A DNA stretch of 64,000 nt, taken from Prunus persica (taxonomy: Eukaryota; Streptophyta; Magnoliopsida; Rosales; Rosaceae). A program made the position numbers and the translations under genes. Under the pieces are notes generated by a model, which made no database searches, had not been told where the DNA came from, and saw only the letters and a list, made by a program, of their open reading frames with translations. This document shows, one piece after another, positions 23,292 to 34,974 of this stretch. The stretch's first letter is position 1. The number at the start of each line of letters is the position of its first letter. The stretch is from NCBI RefSeq assembly GCF_000346465.2, contig NC_034015.1, forward strand, positions 2,214,658-2,278,657, given 5' to 3'.

Positions 23292-24405
23292 CGGATCCAG
23301 GAATTTACATTCTAAGGGTCAACGTGTAAAAGATTATTTTTTATTTTTTATTTTTTATTTATTTATAGAAAATAGACCCATCGAAATGAAATGATAATAT
23401 TCTAATTCATAGTTAATAGATAAAACCATACAAAATACTCATGTTCATTATCAAAGAGAATTGCATCTCTTCATCTCAAATCCTTATTTGTCATACACGA
23501 GTCTGTAAGACCTCCACTAGTACAGCAAAGCCTCGATTTTTATTTTTTAGTGCTTCTATATGTCGGTTTGCATGTTTGAGGAGCCTATGCAATTCGGCAA
23601 CTTCATCCTTCAAGGATGCGACTTGAGCAATCAATGTGGCACACTCTTGGTTCCTCGCTAGCAGATGCAATCCTACATTTGCTACCGAAGCAGCACAATG
23701 AGCACTGAAAAAATTGGTCTCTTTCACTGCAGTCTTGTTAGACCTCCTTGCCATTACCAAGTTCGCATATGGTGTAAGCATGTTCATAGTTGTTGGGATT
23801 TCATTGTGCATATTTGCAGCTTGCACAGAGGTAGAACCAATATGGAAATTGGAGTGTGGAAATACAACATTTTCATGTGTTGTTTCCTAGTTTGAAGGAG
23901 GAGCAAGGGATAAATTCAAATATGTGCAGGCTTCAGGAATTGAAGGAAACTCCATTTTTAATTGATTTCTGCTTATGTTTTCTATCTAGTTTTGATTGAA
24001 GAGCGTCCTTGTTTAAGTGGTAATGAAAAGCATCTTACAAATGACCTTGAATAATAGAGACATGCTAGGTAATTTTTCTGCAAAATCCGATTGGAATCTC
24101 TTCGCTTACCGAGCTGTCTCGTCTTATTCGATGTAAGAGCTGGCATGTAATCCTTCTCATTTTAGTATATCAATGTATTGAACCTTACTTATTTATGATT
24201 CTAGTATTGAAAAAAAAAATAAAAAATACATTAAAAGGAAAAATGGAAAATAAAAAGTAAAGAGCAAAAAGAACAAAGAACAAAATATATACAAAAAGAA
24301 AAAACTGAAATGAAAAATAAGAGAAAAACCAAGATGGCAGTTGTGGTGGATTCAGGGGTTGCGGGGGTCAATTGACCACCCTTGCTCCTTTGTGGATCTG
24401 CCCTC
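23292..24405. mobile_element. hAT-like or related terminal sequences
   Basis: Left sequence TGGCGGATCCAGG ... AGGGTCAA and, near 24345-24402, GGTGGATTCAGG ... GGGGGTCAATTGACC ... TGTGGATCTGCC resemble termini common in plant hAT-type elements. A 17 bp direct repeat GATGGCAGTTGTGGTGG flanks the short element (about 24333 and 24407). Matching ends and 8 bp duplications could not be fixed, so the class is tentative. Confidence 0.4.
23491..23955 (-). pseudogene. Unidentified coiled-coil ORF fragment
   Basis: From an ATG at 23955 the frame encodes MEFPSIPEACTYLNLSLAPP, a TAG, then an open stretch with a small hydrophobic/alanine region (FFSAHCAASVANVGLHLLA) and a heptad-like coiled coil (CATLIAQVASLKDEVAELHR, LLKHANRHIEALKNK), ending at 23491. 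I do not recognise the family. It lies between the repeat ends that separate the two DRP4 halves, so it is probably part of, or cargo in, a transposon. Confidence 0.35.
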
Positions 24406-24637
24406 TGATGGCAGTTGTGGTGGTGGCATGGGAGAAGAAGATATGACTTTTGTAAACTTCGCTCAAGCAGCAGGAATATAAAGAGAGGAGACGCACCTAG
24501 CCCTCTGCCAAACGAAGCCCACTTGGAATTCTTTTTCTTCTTTTATGGGCCGGATTTGAATCACAAAGATCGGGATTCATCGGAGGGGGAGGGGGGATGG
24601 TCATAAACCTCAAGAGAGTTAAATGTAATTTGAAGTA

Positions 24638-25876
24638 TGATAAGTCTATATTTTATATATATTTTATGCCTTCTTTGCTTATTTATTTATTAATTTCTTG
24701 AATTAAATTGGTTGTTTTTAATTGGTTTTGTAAGATTTGTGAAGGAATTGTGAAATAGGCAAAAGTGTGCTAAAAAGGCAAGAAGATGAAGATCAATTAA
24801 AAAGAAGCCAAGTCATTCCTTTTGTTGCAAGGAATGTTGTCAAATTTCCTAGTTCAAGATGGTGCAAGTCTTATCAAGTCAAACAAGGAGAAATAAAGAA
24901 GACCTTATTTTAGAAGGAATCCTATTTTTATAACAATTGTAATTATTCCTTAGGTAGGATTTCTAGGAGTTTTATAAATAAGGAGTTTAGGTCATTGTTG
25001 AAAGGATCCATTACCCATCATCCATCCTCCATCATCTACCCTAAAATTCCTACATATTCATACTCATAGCCGAAACACTCAAAGGAGAGAGAGTGCTTTA
25101 GAGAGACAAAGAAGATAACCTAGAGCTAGAGTTGCTATCGTGCAGAGATCAAATCTTCAATTGGTTACTTCTTTCCTATGATACTATTTATCATGGTTTT
25201 TATTAAAGTTGTCATGAACTAATTTCTTCTTGCTAGGGCTACGATGTAGCCTAGCCATGAATACTCAATTACTTTAGTCAATGTTAATTCCAAGTATTTT
25301 TCCATGTTGAGTATCTATTACCATGCTTAATGCTTTGAATGTTTGGCCAACATTTAATTGTTTTGATGCTAAATTGATGATAGGAATATCCAATTTGGGG
25401 TTGCTTCTTGTAATAGATGCCATGAGTTACATGATTAGACAGGGATGTTTGTCATGACTTATGTGGTTGTTTTGTAGGTTTCCAAGGAATTTAATGGGTT
25501 CTTATTATCTTAATTCCATTACTAGGGATAGAGTGGGTTGATAATAAGAATACTTTTGGTATAACCAAGGATGGAGTATCGAATAGAGAATAATTAGGAT
25601 TAACATGCTAAGGAAATTGAGTAGAATTGGCTATGGTGAAATCGGAAGCTCTAGTGCTCTCATAACTTGAATCTCACTACTTTATTTTTCTACGCTTGTT
25701 TATATTCATTGTTTTAGTTAATTAATCAATCGAATCTCATCATCAATTGTTCAAATAAAGTTTTGGGTTAATCAGAATCGGTACTTGGTAAAGTAAATCA
25801 CTCTTCGTGGGAACGACATTTCACTCATCACTATATTACTTGTGCGAATTGTGCGCTTGCAATAAATATCACAACG
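24638..25876 (+). mobile_element. Solo LTR, 1.24 kb
   Basis: Starts TGATAAGTC, ends TTGCAATAAATATCACAACG (a decayed CA end), flanked by the 5 bp repeat AAGTA (24633-24637, 25877-25881). The 3' half is homologous, in the opposite orientation, to the LTR at 32815-34274: both share GGGCTACGATGTAGCCTA and end near GTGGGAACGACA ... GTGCGCTTGCAATAA. No internal coding sequence. Confidence 0.78.
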
Positions 25877-25979
25877 AAGTACTATTGTGATTTGGTGCTA
25901 GTGCAAAGTGATCCTAAAACATATGAGATCGGTTTAAATGTGAAGTTATATGATACTATTAGGAGGAGAGTGGATGAGG

Positions 25980-26148
25980 ACTCACCTTACATGGCGTCAG
26001 CGCTAACGTCGCTAGCCCTCGGGCACTAGCTCAATTTGCCTTTAGGCTTGCTCGGTTAGGTGGCCGGCACCATCTGCCCGGCCTGCTGAAGCTAGCTAGA
26101 AACGTGAAACGAAGCTCGAGCCAGCCCTCACGGGTGGAATTGCTCTTA
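25980..26148. mobile_element. PIF/Harbinger end fragment
   Basis: GC-rich stretch with a GGCGTCAGCGCTAACGTC motif and terminus GGTGGAATTGCTCTTA, resembling the subterminal GC-rich ends of the two full PIF copies. No matching left end, so it is a truncated remnant. Confidence 0.45.
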
Positions 26149-26154
26149 GGGTGG

Positions 26155-26925
26155 AGTAGAATCGTGTATATCTACATGATGAGGAAAGGTTTTCTCCTGG
26201 TAATTGCGGTTATTTAAGTTCAACAACTTATGAAATTTTCCACCGCAGCAAAGACAATGCTCTCCCACCGAATGTTTTCAATGAGACCTACTGTGGGCTT
26301 TCTCGCTATAGTACACTATTTCAGCAGTTCCGGGTTTTTAAATGTGCATAAGTGGTTGTGTCTTCAGAATGATTGCAATCCAAACTTTGTGCTAACTATC
26401 AAGGCATTCTACACCAGTTCAGATGGTCATACCATTGTTTTCACTGAGCGAGTAAATTGCTCGCTTTCTGCTTGGGTTACGGAGATGAAGAGGGAACAAA
26501 TTCCACTTGTCGATCCGGTAACCGATTATATCATTCCTTAATAAGCCTTCTAACCGGTTACCAGATTGACAAGTGGAATTTGTTACCTCTTCATCTTCGT
26601 AGCCCAGGCAGAAAGCAAGGAATTTACTCGCTCAGTGAAAGCAATGGTACGACCATCTGAACTGGTGATAGATAGCACAAAGCCTGGATTGCAAACATTC
26701 TGAAGACACAACCACTTATGCATATTTAAAAAATCAAAACTGCTGATATAGTGTACTGTGGCGAGAAGGCCCACAGTAGGTCCCATTAAAAACATTCGGT
26801 GGGAGAGCATCGTCTTTGCTACGGTGGAAAATTTCATAAGGTATAGAACTTAAATAATCGCAACTACCAGGAGTAAACCTCTCCTCATCATGTAGATACA
26901 CACGACTTTGCACCACTATAAATGG
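26155..26925. repeat. Inverted duplication of an unidentified coding-like fragment
   Basis: Two arms of about 370 bp (26155-26531 and 26559-26925) are reverse complements at roughly 85-90% by eye, around a short centre containing GGTAACCGATT and ACCGGTTACC. Both arms encode the same peptide tracts on opposite strands: MKFSTAAKTMLSHRMFSMRP against MKFSTVAKTMLSHRMFLMGP, and HKWLCLQNDCNP against HKWLCLQNVCNP. On the minus strand a longer frame (26734-27150) adds upstream sequence (ISSYVISPCIAASPFIVVQS) not present in the left arm. The protein is not recognised. Confidence 0.6.
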
Positions 26926-28012
26926 AGAAGCAGCAATGCAAGGAGAAATAACATAGCTTGAAATGCCAATGCCAATGCCAATCCGTTTGCTTGGAGACAA
27001 AAGATGGTTAATAACACGCATCGTCTGAACCAAAACCAGTCCTGGGTTTTCTAAGGCCCAGGGAAAATTTCTAGAGAGTGTCTTTTTAGACAAATTAAAA
27101 ACTGAAACTAAATTTTTTTTTATTAACAAATTAATTTTATTAGGTAACAATTTTTAATTTTTATAAAAACACGAACAATAACAATAAAACTAATGAACAA
27201 AGAATAATAAAATTTGAATTTTGAGCATTTTTTTTCTTCAAATTTCCAATTGTGAAGAACAAGAATGTTTGTTGAGTTTTTTGCTAAATCAAATAAAAAG
27301 AAAAATAAGTAAACAAAGATGTCTCTTAGAGCAACTCCACCCATAAGGGCAAAGTCTAAGGCAAGGGCAAGCAAGGGCTGCCACTATTCACATGAATAGT
27401 GGCAGCCTTGCCATTTGTGGTTCCACCCATGAGGGCTAAGTCTAGGGCAAGTCTAAGGCAAATACTATTCATTGTACTTTATTTCTTCTTCTTTTTTAAT
27501 ACTTTAAACCATTAATTTTGATAATCTTTTGTAATTAAATTTTTGGATAATATTTTTGGTTGTCACGTGTCCATTATTTTTCAGAAAAGATTTTCGGATG
27601 AGAATCTCGATTGCCACATGTCTTATTCCAGATAAAATTTTCGGATATTCATTAAAAAAAATTATAATCTCAGATTTCAGATAACATTTTCACCATCTAA
27701 AATTGTACCACGTGTCCCATGTTAGATAAGATTTTCAGATATTTAAAAAAAATTATAACCTCATATTTCAGATAAGATTTTCACCCTCTAAAATTGTGCC
27801 ACGTGTCATCTCTGTCAGATAAGATTTTCAGATATTTTTTTTAAATTATAATCTCAGATTTCAGATAAGATGTTCATCCTCTAACATTGTGCCACGTGTC
27901 ATCTCTATCTTCTGAATCCCTCTATAAAACTACACCATCAACTCATACCTCACACACCATATCTTATTTATTCCTTCATTTCTCAGATTTTACAAAACAC
28001 ATTCTACTCTCA

Positions 28013-29371
28013 ATGTCAAACTTGAGGAGGGTGTTAGAGAGGCAAGAGAAAGAAAGGGAAGAAATCCGGCGTTGACATGCTGAAGAAGATCGGGATGCCG
28101 ATGAAGAATAGGAACAAATGCTTGCAGTAGCGGTGTGTATGCTTAATCAATCAAGGCAACACCGTCGTCCTCGTGCCCCAAATGTGGACAGACGTAGAGA
28201 GTCTCGGGGTAATAATCTCTTGGAGGATTACTTTATTCCAAATTCGTTATATCCTGCTCATAAGTTTCGAGAGAGATATAGAATGCAGCCACATTTGTTT
28301 CAAAAAATCATGCATGATATTTGTAATTACGACACATACTTCATTCAAAAGCATGATGCTGTTGGAGTTTTGGGTCTTATCCCGGAGCAAAAACTTACAG
28401 CTGCTTTGCGGATGCTTGCTTATGGGGCATCTGCAGAGTAGGTGGATGAGATTGCAAGGATGGGAAAATCAACTATCCTAGAGTGCTTGGTGAGATTCTG
28501 TGATGCAGTGGAAAATTTGTACACGAGGGAGTACCTTCGTAAACCCACGCCGAGGGACCTGCAAAAGCTGCTACAAAAAGCAGAGGCTCGAGGTTTTCCA
28601 GGCATGATTGGAAGCATTGATTGCATGCACTGGCAGTGGAAGAATTGTCCTACTGCTTGGCAAGGAGAGTACGGGAATCGAAAGGGCCAAAAAAGTATAA
28701 TTTTAGAGGCCGCAGCTTCATTCGACTGTTGGGTTTGGCATGCCTTCTTCGAGGTTGCCGGATCTCAGAATGACCTCAATGTCCTTGGTCAATCCCCGGT
28801 GTTCGACGAGGTATTGCGAGGTCATTCCCCCCAGGTCACGTACCAAATCAACAATATCGTATACTCTGGTGCGTACTATCTTGCTGACGGAATTTATCCT
28901 AGGTGAACGACATTCGTGAAAACAATTTCGAATCCCCAACCCGAGAAGGAAAGAAGCTTTGCTTCATTTCAAGAAGGTTACAGGAAAGACGTGGAAAGGT
29001 GTTTCGGTATCTTGCAAGCTCGTTGGGCAATTATCAGGGGTGCTGCTCGGATGCTAGACGAGGAGGTGCTGCGGAGTATTATGATGACTTGCATCATCCT
29101 CCACAACATAATTGTGGAGGATGAGTATGACTACGATGCTCCAGAGGTGTTTGAACCCGATCCCATGAACACGGCGTTGACAAGAATATATGAAAGGCTG
29201 ATGGGACCAAATGGACTACCAATGGAGCCCGAACCGTTAGTTCGGGATGGTCGATTCAACAACCCCATGATTGATCGTTATGAAGAAATGCAATCTTCAT
29301 ATATTCACGAGAGACGTCAAGTTGACTTGATCGAGCACTTGTGGGAGATGAAAGGCAATCACAATGGATAA
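28013..29371 (+). pseudogene. PIF/Harbinger DDE transposase, copy 2 (four stops, no frameshift)
   Basis: The frame is open in register over 453 codons from ATG 28013 to the stop at 29371, matching the usual length of plant Harbinger transposases. Features in order: MSNLRRVLERQEKEREEIRR, helix region (FRERYRMQPHLFQKIMHDIC), GFPGMIGSIDCMHWQWKNCP (first D), YYLADGIYP (second D), KDVERCFGILQARW (acidic E) and the tail YIHERRQVDLIEHLWEMKGN. Stops: TGA 28073-28075, TAG about 28109, TAG 28439-28441 and TGA 28904-28906. The last replaces the tryptophan of YPKW in copy 1 (TGG to TGA), and the TAG before VDEIARMG is shared with copy 1. Confidence 0.88.
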
Positions 29372-29674
29372 AGTCAAGATTAGTGCTTTGTTTGGAATTA
29401 TGCTTTGTTTTTAATTATGCTTTATTTTGTGTGTGGTGTTTTTTGGAATTATGCTTTTATTTATTATTATTATGCTTTTGTGTATGGTTTGTTTTGTGTG
29501 TTGTTTGCAATAAATTAAGGTTTGGTTTTAATTAATCTTTGTTTTGATGCTCACATGTTTTTAATAAATAGTCATATTATTTAATTCTTTTTTTATTTAA
29601 TGAAAAGGAAACAATACAACAAATTAAAGGATAATACAACAATACAACATATGGCAAAGGTGTTTCAATACAAC

Positions 29675-30748
29675 CTAATGGTTTTCATCATTTAACCAAT
29701 CCGTATTGCTAGGTCCGTCGTCATGGAAAAGTTTTCTTCTCATCACATCTCTTCGTCTATGCTTCCAATAGCCTTTGTTTCAGGAGACATATGGCTCGTA
29801 TCCATGGCCATGATTTTCCTCTCTATCATCCATGTCTTTTTCTTGTGCATGCTGCTGTTGAATTGCAAATGTTTCCTCTCGTGCCTTGTCCACTTCATCT
29901 CTTTTCAAGTCTCTCTCAATTCTTAGTTAGGTATTCTTAGCTATTTGCTCCAATAATTGTATACATTCATTATTCGAAGTGCCCCCTCTCTTGGCCTTTG
30001 CCGCCTTTCTCCCAATCGGTCTCGGCGGACGTGGGAGTGGTGACTCCGTTTCCATTGGGGAGTCCAATGGCGAATCGGTTGATGGTGAATCGTGGAGCGG
30101 CGTCTCATTCAACACAACCGAAGGACCGGTGGGAATAATTTTGAATCTCGAACAATCCTTCACAACTTCCCAATATTGAAAATGCACGAAACTTTTTTTG
30201 CCTTACCCCATGGCACCGAATCACATTTGTGCTTGTATGATCTATTATAAATAAATAATTGAAAGTGCAAGAAAAAAAAATTATTATGCAAGAAAATTAA
30301 ACTAATTTGAAATGCAACAATAAAATTGATTATGCAAGAAAATATAGACAAATTGGACATGCAAAAAGAAAAAAAAAATTATGCAAGAAAAAGAAATAGA
30401 ATATGCCCAAAAAAAAAAAGTTACATTAAATTGATGAAAATGGTATTATAAATATTTTACCTCATCGGATAGATTTTGACCGCTTCGAATGTTCTCCCTT
30501 GCTTTTGTCAAGGCATTTCTCCATTTGCCTAACTCTTTATTCAGAAGTTTCCATCTACTAGACAACGCCATTTCGGTCCGAATGGAACCCGATCTTTGAC
30601 AAAATTCTCTATGAATTTTGCTCCACATATGATGGAACTTCATCTCATTGCCCGTGATGGGGTCATGACTAACGTTCACCCAAGACTGACACAACGCAAT
30701 ATCTTCTTGAGTTGACCACGAGCCCCCTGTTTCGACAAAAGATGCCAT
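29675..30748 (-). pseudogene. PIF/Harbinger Myb-like ORF1, copy 2
   Basis: Exon 1 from ATG 30748 encodes a Myb/SANT-like trihelix DNA-binding domain (GGSWSTQEDIALCQSWVNVS, FHHMWSKIHREF, LSSRWKLLNKELGKWRNAL) and ends at a GAG|GTAAAAT donor near 30460. Exon 2 (about 30235-29675) reads IIQAQM, FHFQYWEVVKDCSRFKII-like sequence, a Pro/Ser acidic linker (TPLHDSPSTDSPLDSPM), the basic RPIGRKAAKAKRGG and a coiled-coil tail (RIERDLKRDEVDKAREE), to TAG 29675-29677. In-frame stops occur at a former tryptophan (QAQM*F), shortly after it, at IAKNT* and at YEPYVS*. ORF1 helps transposase binding and import in this superfamily. Confidence 0.8.
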
Positions 30749-31461
30749 TTATTATTATTTTTTTTTATACAAATGGAAAGCAGTACAAAAATGTGAGTGG
30801 AGGGTAAAAAATATTGGAAGGAGAAGAGTTTGTATGGAGAATTGGTGTGGGAAGTGAAAAATGTGAGTGGAGAGTAAGAAATATTGGAAGGAGAATAGTT
30901 TGTATGGAGAATTGGTGAGGAAAGTGAATAATGTGAGTGGAGAGTAAAAAAATATTGGGGATGGAGAAGAATTGTATGAAGATTCTGTGTGGAAAGTAAA
31001 TAAAATGGTTAGGTATTTATAGGGAAAAAATACAGAATTTTTTGGTATTTTTTAAAAAAAATTTTAGAATTTTTTAAAATTTTTTTGCAATTTTTTAAGC
31101 AAAAAAAACGAGGACCGTCGGATTTCTGGAAAAAAAACATCAGAGTGTCCCCGTCGCGACACGTGGCACTTGCCCGTTGGGTACTGTCAGGGCTGACGTC
31201 AAAGCGCGGAAATCAAATTTTTTTTACCGTTGGCGCGTGTAATTCACGCACCAACGGTAAAAAAAATTTAAATTCCCGTGCGCTGACGTCAGCATGTCGT
31301 CACCCAACTCGGGCTAAAGCCCAGGCGGAAGTTGCCCTTGGGCCTGCCCGGGCTCGTGGGACCCAGCAGCTGCCCGGGCTGTTTTCCTCACGCTAGAGCT
31401 GCGTTGGGCTCGCCTAGGGGGCCTTTCCCCCGGGTTGGGTCTTGTACTCGCGAAGCTCTTA

Positions 31462-32151
31462 CAAAATTCCTATTATACATCTATTTATAAAAAAGAATGA
31501 CACAAAGAAAAGGCCTTCAAATTACTAAAGCTTTCCAATGTGTGTTGCTGCCACTGCCAGGTCTTTTTTTTGTCTAAGATAAGAACGTTTGTTTGGTTTT
31601 TTTTTTTTTTTAGAACTCTTTGTTTCCATATGTTTAGTTTCATTAATTTTTGTTCTTTAAAATATTATATTATATAATTTATATTTAGTTTCCTAGAGAA
31701 TCTCAAAGAGGTTTGGTGCTGCCATGATTAATGATTACATCTACTTCCTTCTAGGACACTAACGGTTTTGGGTTTTTTTTATAAAAAAAAATGTAAATAT
31801 ATAGGCTAAAAAACCATATTTTTGTGCCCCCCACAATTTTGGGCCTTGGTAGCCCTGGGCCAAGGCCGGCTCTAGTCTGAACATATGCATAAACCAGATA
31901 CTATGAATAAAAAACCAATTCAAATTGAAAATTAGGATTAACACAAAAACATGCCAAAAAATTAGAAGTAAACAACAACTTCATTCAAATACCCCTAATC
32001 GTGCTTGCTCTTGGCTATGGCTGCTCTTTCTTTGGGGCATTTCATCAAACACCTTCTGGGCATTTGCAGGGGTCAAGTTCTTCACCTCCTATGAAGGATT
32101 CTAGACTTGCGGGGGTCAATTGACCCCCCTTGACCTTATGTGGATCCGCCA
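31462..32151. other. Mixed repeat remnants, no gene
   Basis: Contains a CAGACTAGAGCCGGCCTTGG-type terminus (minus strand, about 31855-31885) and, at 32108-32151, GCGGGGGTCAATTGACC ... TATGTGGATCCGCC, mirror to the GGCGGATCC end at 23292. These are ends of hAT-like or related elements that abut the 3' half of the DRP4 copy. Confidence 0.4.
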
Positions 32152-34355
32152 CTCCCAAGAGTAATTTATTACTGGAAGAAATTAAAGTTTTGGAGTAAGC
32201 CAAAGATATTAATCTTCCAAATTTTCTTCCCCCCCTGCTTTTCTTGTAATCTTGCAAGGCAAAGTGAATGGAAGTTCAGGTATACCTATCGAGTTTGTCA
32301 AACGGGTATGGAGTTATGTTGAGGAGATAGTACTATCCGTGTTAGTGAGTCGCTCAGAAGACTATTATCAGCTCGAGTTGTTTGCTAGACGTTGCCATAA
32401 TCTGATAGCAAAGATGAAAGAAAGATCAATTAATTGGACAAAGGAGATTGTCGAAATGGAAAGGCTTACTGATTACACGTGCAATCCAATAAGCTAATGG
32501 CTCAGCAGGGTTTTTCTATACATGGAGTCTTACATGACAACGACAAGCCCTCGGTTGAAGTTGAAGCTCTAACGGGGCACCCCGATGTTCTACCTCAGGC
32601 TTATGACTTGAAGATGAGAACGGTTGCTTATTGGAAGATTGTCTTGAGAAGGTTGGCAGATTCCATGGCTTTGCATTTGTAGTTGACAGTTTCAAACCTT
32701 GTGAACAAAGAGATAGAAATTGATATTGTGAATGAGTTGGTGGGGCCTTGCGGGGGCAGCATTGAAAGGCCGTTGGGGCCTTGCGACGGCAGCAGGGAAG
32801 CGTGACAAGGTGTGTGTTGTGAAATTATTGCAAGCGCACAATTCGTACAAGTAATATAGAAATAAGTAGAGTGTCGTTCCCACAAAGACTGTAATTTCCT
32901 ATGAACTACCAATTATGATTAATTTAGAATTTATTTGAACAGTTGATTAAGAAGATTGATAGATTTAAGTAAGCTAAAACAATTATGAAAAATAGCAATT
33001 TAATTAATGTTGGAAAATCAAGTTGATGAGACACTAGAGCATCCGATTTCACCATAACCAATTCTACTTAATTCCTATAGCCAATTAACCCTAATTACTA
33101 TCCATGTTGACAGTTGGTTTCTCCTAATTCATTCGATATCTCCTCTCGGGCTCAACCAAAAGTATTCTCAATTAACAACTCATTCTCTCTCGAGCAACGG
33201 ATTTAGAAAACCAAGAACCCATTAAGTTCTATGAGAACCTACAAGAAAACTGCATGAGTCATGTTAGTCCCTATCGGGCACTCATTCAAGTAATGGTATT
33301 TGTTACAAGAAGCAAACACCAAACATCTCCTCTCGGTCTCCGCTTGGATCATCAATTAAATATTAGCTAGATATTTAAATCATTAATTAAGAACAATAAC
33401 AAATACTCAACATGGGATAATAATAAGAAATTAATATAACCATAAAAATTAAGTATTCATGGTTAGGCTACATCGTAGCCCTAGCAAGGAAAATTAGTTC
33501 ATGACAAAAGAAAAGATAAACAAGAGAATTGTTGTCATAAAATCGATTTGGCAGATGGACTTGATCTCTGGATTCTTCACAGCAACACAACGACAGCAAC
33601 TTCTTGGCTGTCTCTCTGATATATTTGTGGGTGTATGAAAGTTGTATATGGGGGATGATGGAAAAGATGATGCCCTAAAGAGATCCATAGGGTGACCTTA
33701 TATAGTGTAAAATAACTAAACACTACTCTAAAAAGGTCTAGAAAAACTCTCCTAAAGCAAAACAAAATCTCAAACAATTAAGGAAACAAACTAGGAAAGA
33801 ATCCTTCTTTGACTAGGAAACACGTCAGCCAACTTGCATGCACGTTTTGGGGTGGTTCCAATCCTAGAAAATTATGGAAAAATATGAGAAACGTAGCTTT
33901 ATCTCTAAACTTTCCAAGCATATATTATACGCCACTAGAAAAAATCGGAAAGCTATTCAAATCTTCAATCTTCCACAGCAATGCAGTTCTAAAGGGATTT
34001 CAACTTAGGCTGTCTTGACTTGCAGGTCTGGAGCATTTGGCTTGGTAGAAAATTATGAAACTTTGATACAATGATCTTCAATGTCTTAGATTTCTTCTAC
34101 AATTGGCCTTGCACTAAAATTCATTCGAAAAGTCGATTTTCAGTTGAAATGCTTCCAAAAGCACAGAATAGCTGAAAATAAGGAAAGTAAAGTAATAGTA
34201 CTCTTTTTAATTAACTTTCCCTACAAGACCTATATATAAAAGGTATAAAAATATAGGAAATAAAACACTTATCAGTGAGCAAGACTATCAAAAAGCTCGA
34301 GGATTCCCATGAGATTCTGGCTAATATTATGAATGGCATTAGTCTAGGTGATTAG
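32152..34355 (+). pseudogene. DRP4-like dynamin, 3' half (second copy), split by an LTR
   Basis: Picks up exactly where 22381-23288 stops: SDPK-equivalent codons at 32152 (PKSNLLLEEIKVLE), stalk (VWSYVEEIVLSVLV, LIAKMKERSINWTKEIVEME), GTPase effector region (AYDLKMRTVAYWKIVLRRLA) and, after the LTR at 32815-34274, the last residues KTIKKLEDSHEILANIMNGI to TAG 34353-34355. It has an extra stop after KVLE, frame changes near 32225, a deletion of about 18 bp after YTCNP that shifts frame, and a TAG after MALHL. With the missing G3 aspartate in the 5' half, the copy is clearly dead. Confidence 0.85.
32815..34274 (-). mobile_element. Solo LTR, 1.46 kb, inside the DRP4 pseudogene
   Basis: On the minus strand it starts TGATAAGTG and ends AATAATTTCACAACA. 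Flanks are GTGTG (32810-32814) and GTGAG (34275-34279), a 5 bp duplication with one change; removing the insert restores the codons GKRDKVSKTIKKLE. It shares its 3' part with the LTR at 24638-25876. Confidence 0.82.
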
Positions 34356-34974
34356 CATAGCATGTGATGGTCTAAGCTATGCAGAGAATTAATATATGTT
34401 TTGTTATTTATCGTATATGGAGGATTGGTTGTTTTTCCTAGTTAAATGAAGCTACTTTTGTTTAGTCTCGTTTCTTTTTAGGGTTCTTTAGTTTTAACCC
34501 ATAAAAAACTTAACTAATTTGGAAGAAAGATACTGAATTTTGCTTAATTAATATAAAACCAAAGCCACCTAATTTTACCAAAAGGACATCCAACAACACT
34601 AAAATTACTACATGTGCCATTGTGCTTAACTGTCAAATACAATTTATTTAATTATAAACCAAAACTTAAAACTGTCAAAACGACATAACATTCCCACAAA
34701 ACACAACACAAAACGACACTACTCAGATTTAATCACTTCAAAAACTGGTTTCGCGCGACCTTTCGTCTCTCACTCCAAAAACTCAACCGACGAGCAGAAA
34801 CGAAGACGAGAACGAGCAAAAACGAAGACGACGAGAACGGCGACGAGCAACGACGACGAGCAACGACGACGAGCAACGACCACCGACGACGAGCAACGAC
34901 CACCGACGACAAGCAAAGACCACCAACGACGACCGAAGCTAAACCGTAAGAAAATGAATCAGTACTCTCTTCGA

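Larger units (their letters stand above)
27329..31458. mobile_element. PIF/Harbinger DNA transposon, copy 2
   Basis: A 4.1 kb element with termini GAGCAACTCC ... GAAGCTC and a perfect TTA target duplication (27326-27328, 31459-31461). The transposase runs on the plus strand and the Myb-like ORF on the minus strand, 0.3 kb apart tail-to-tail, as in copy 1 inverted. The Myb-side end has the same TGACGTCA sites and a hairpin (AAATTTTTTTTACCGTTGG). Both ORFs keep frame but carry nonsense codons, so it is younger than copy 1 yet apparently not autonomous. Confidence 0.9.

Noticed and set aside
23292..32151. A single 8.9 kb transposon with GGCGGATCC ends splitting the DRP4 gene
   Set aside because: The two ends match only over about 12 bp and show no 8 bp duplication. 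The interval holds several independent elements, so stacked or recombined insertions fit better.
32810..34279. Complete LTR retrotransposon in the DRP4 pseudogene
   Set aside because: Only one LTR with a 5 bp duplication is present and no gag or pol, so it is a solo LTR.
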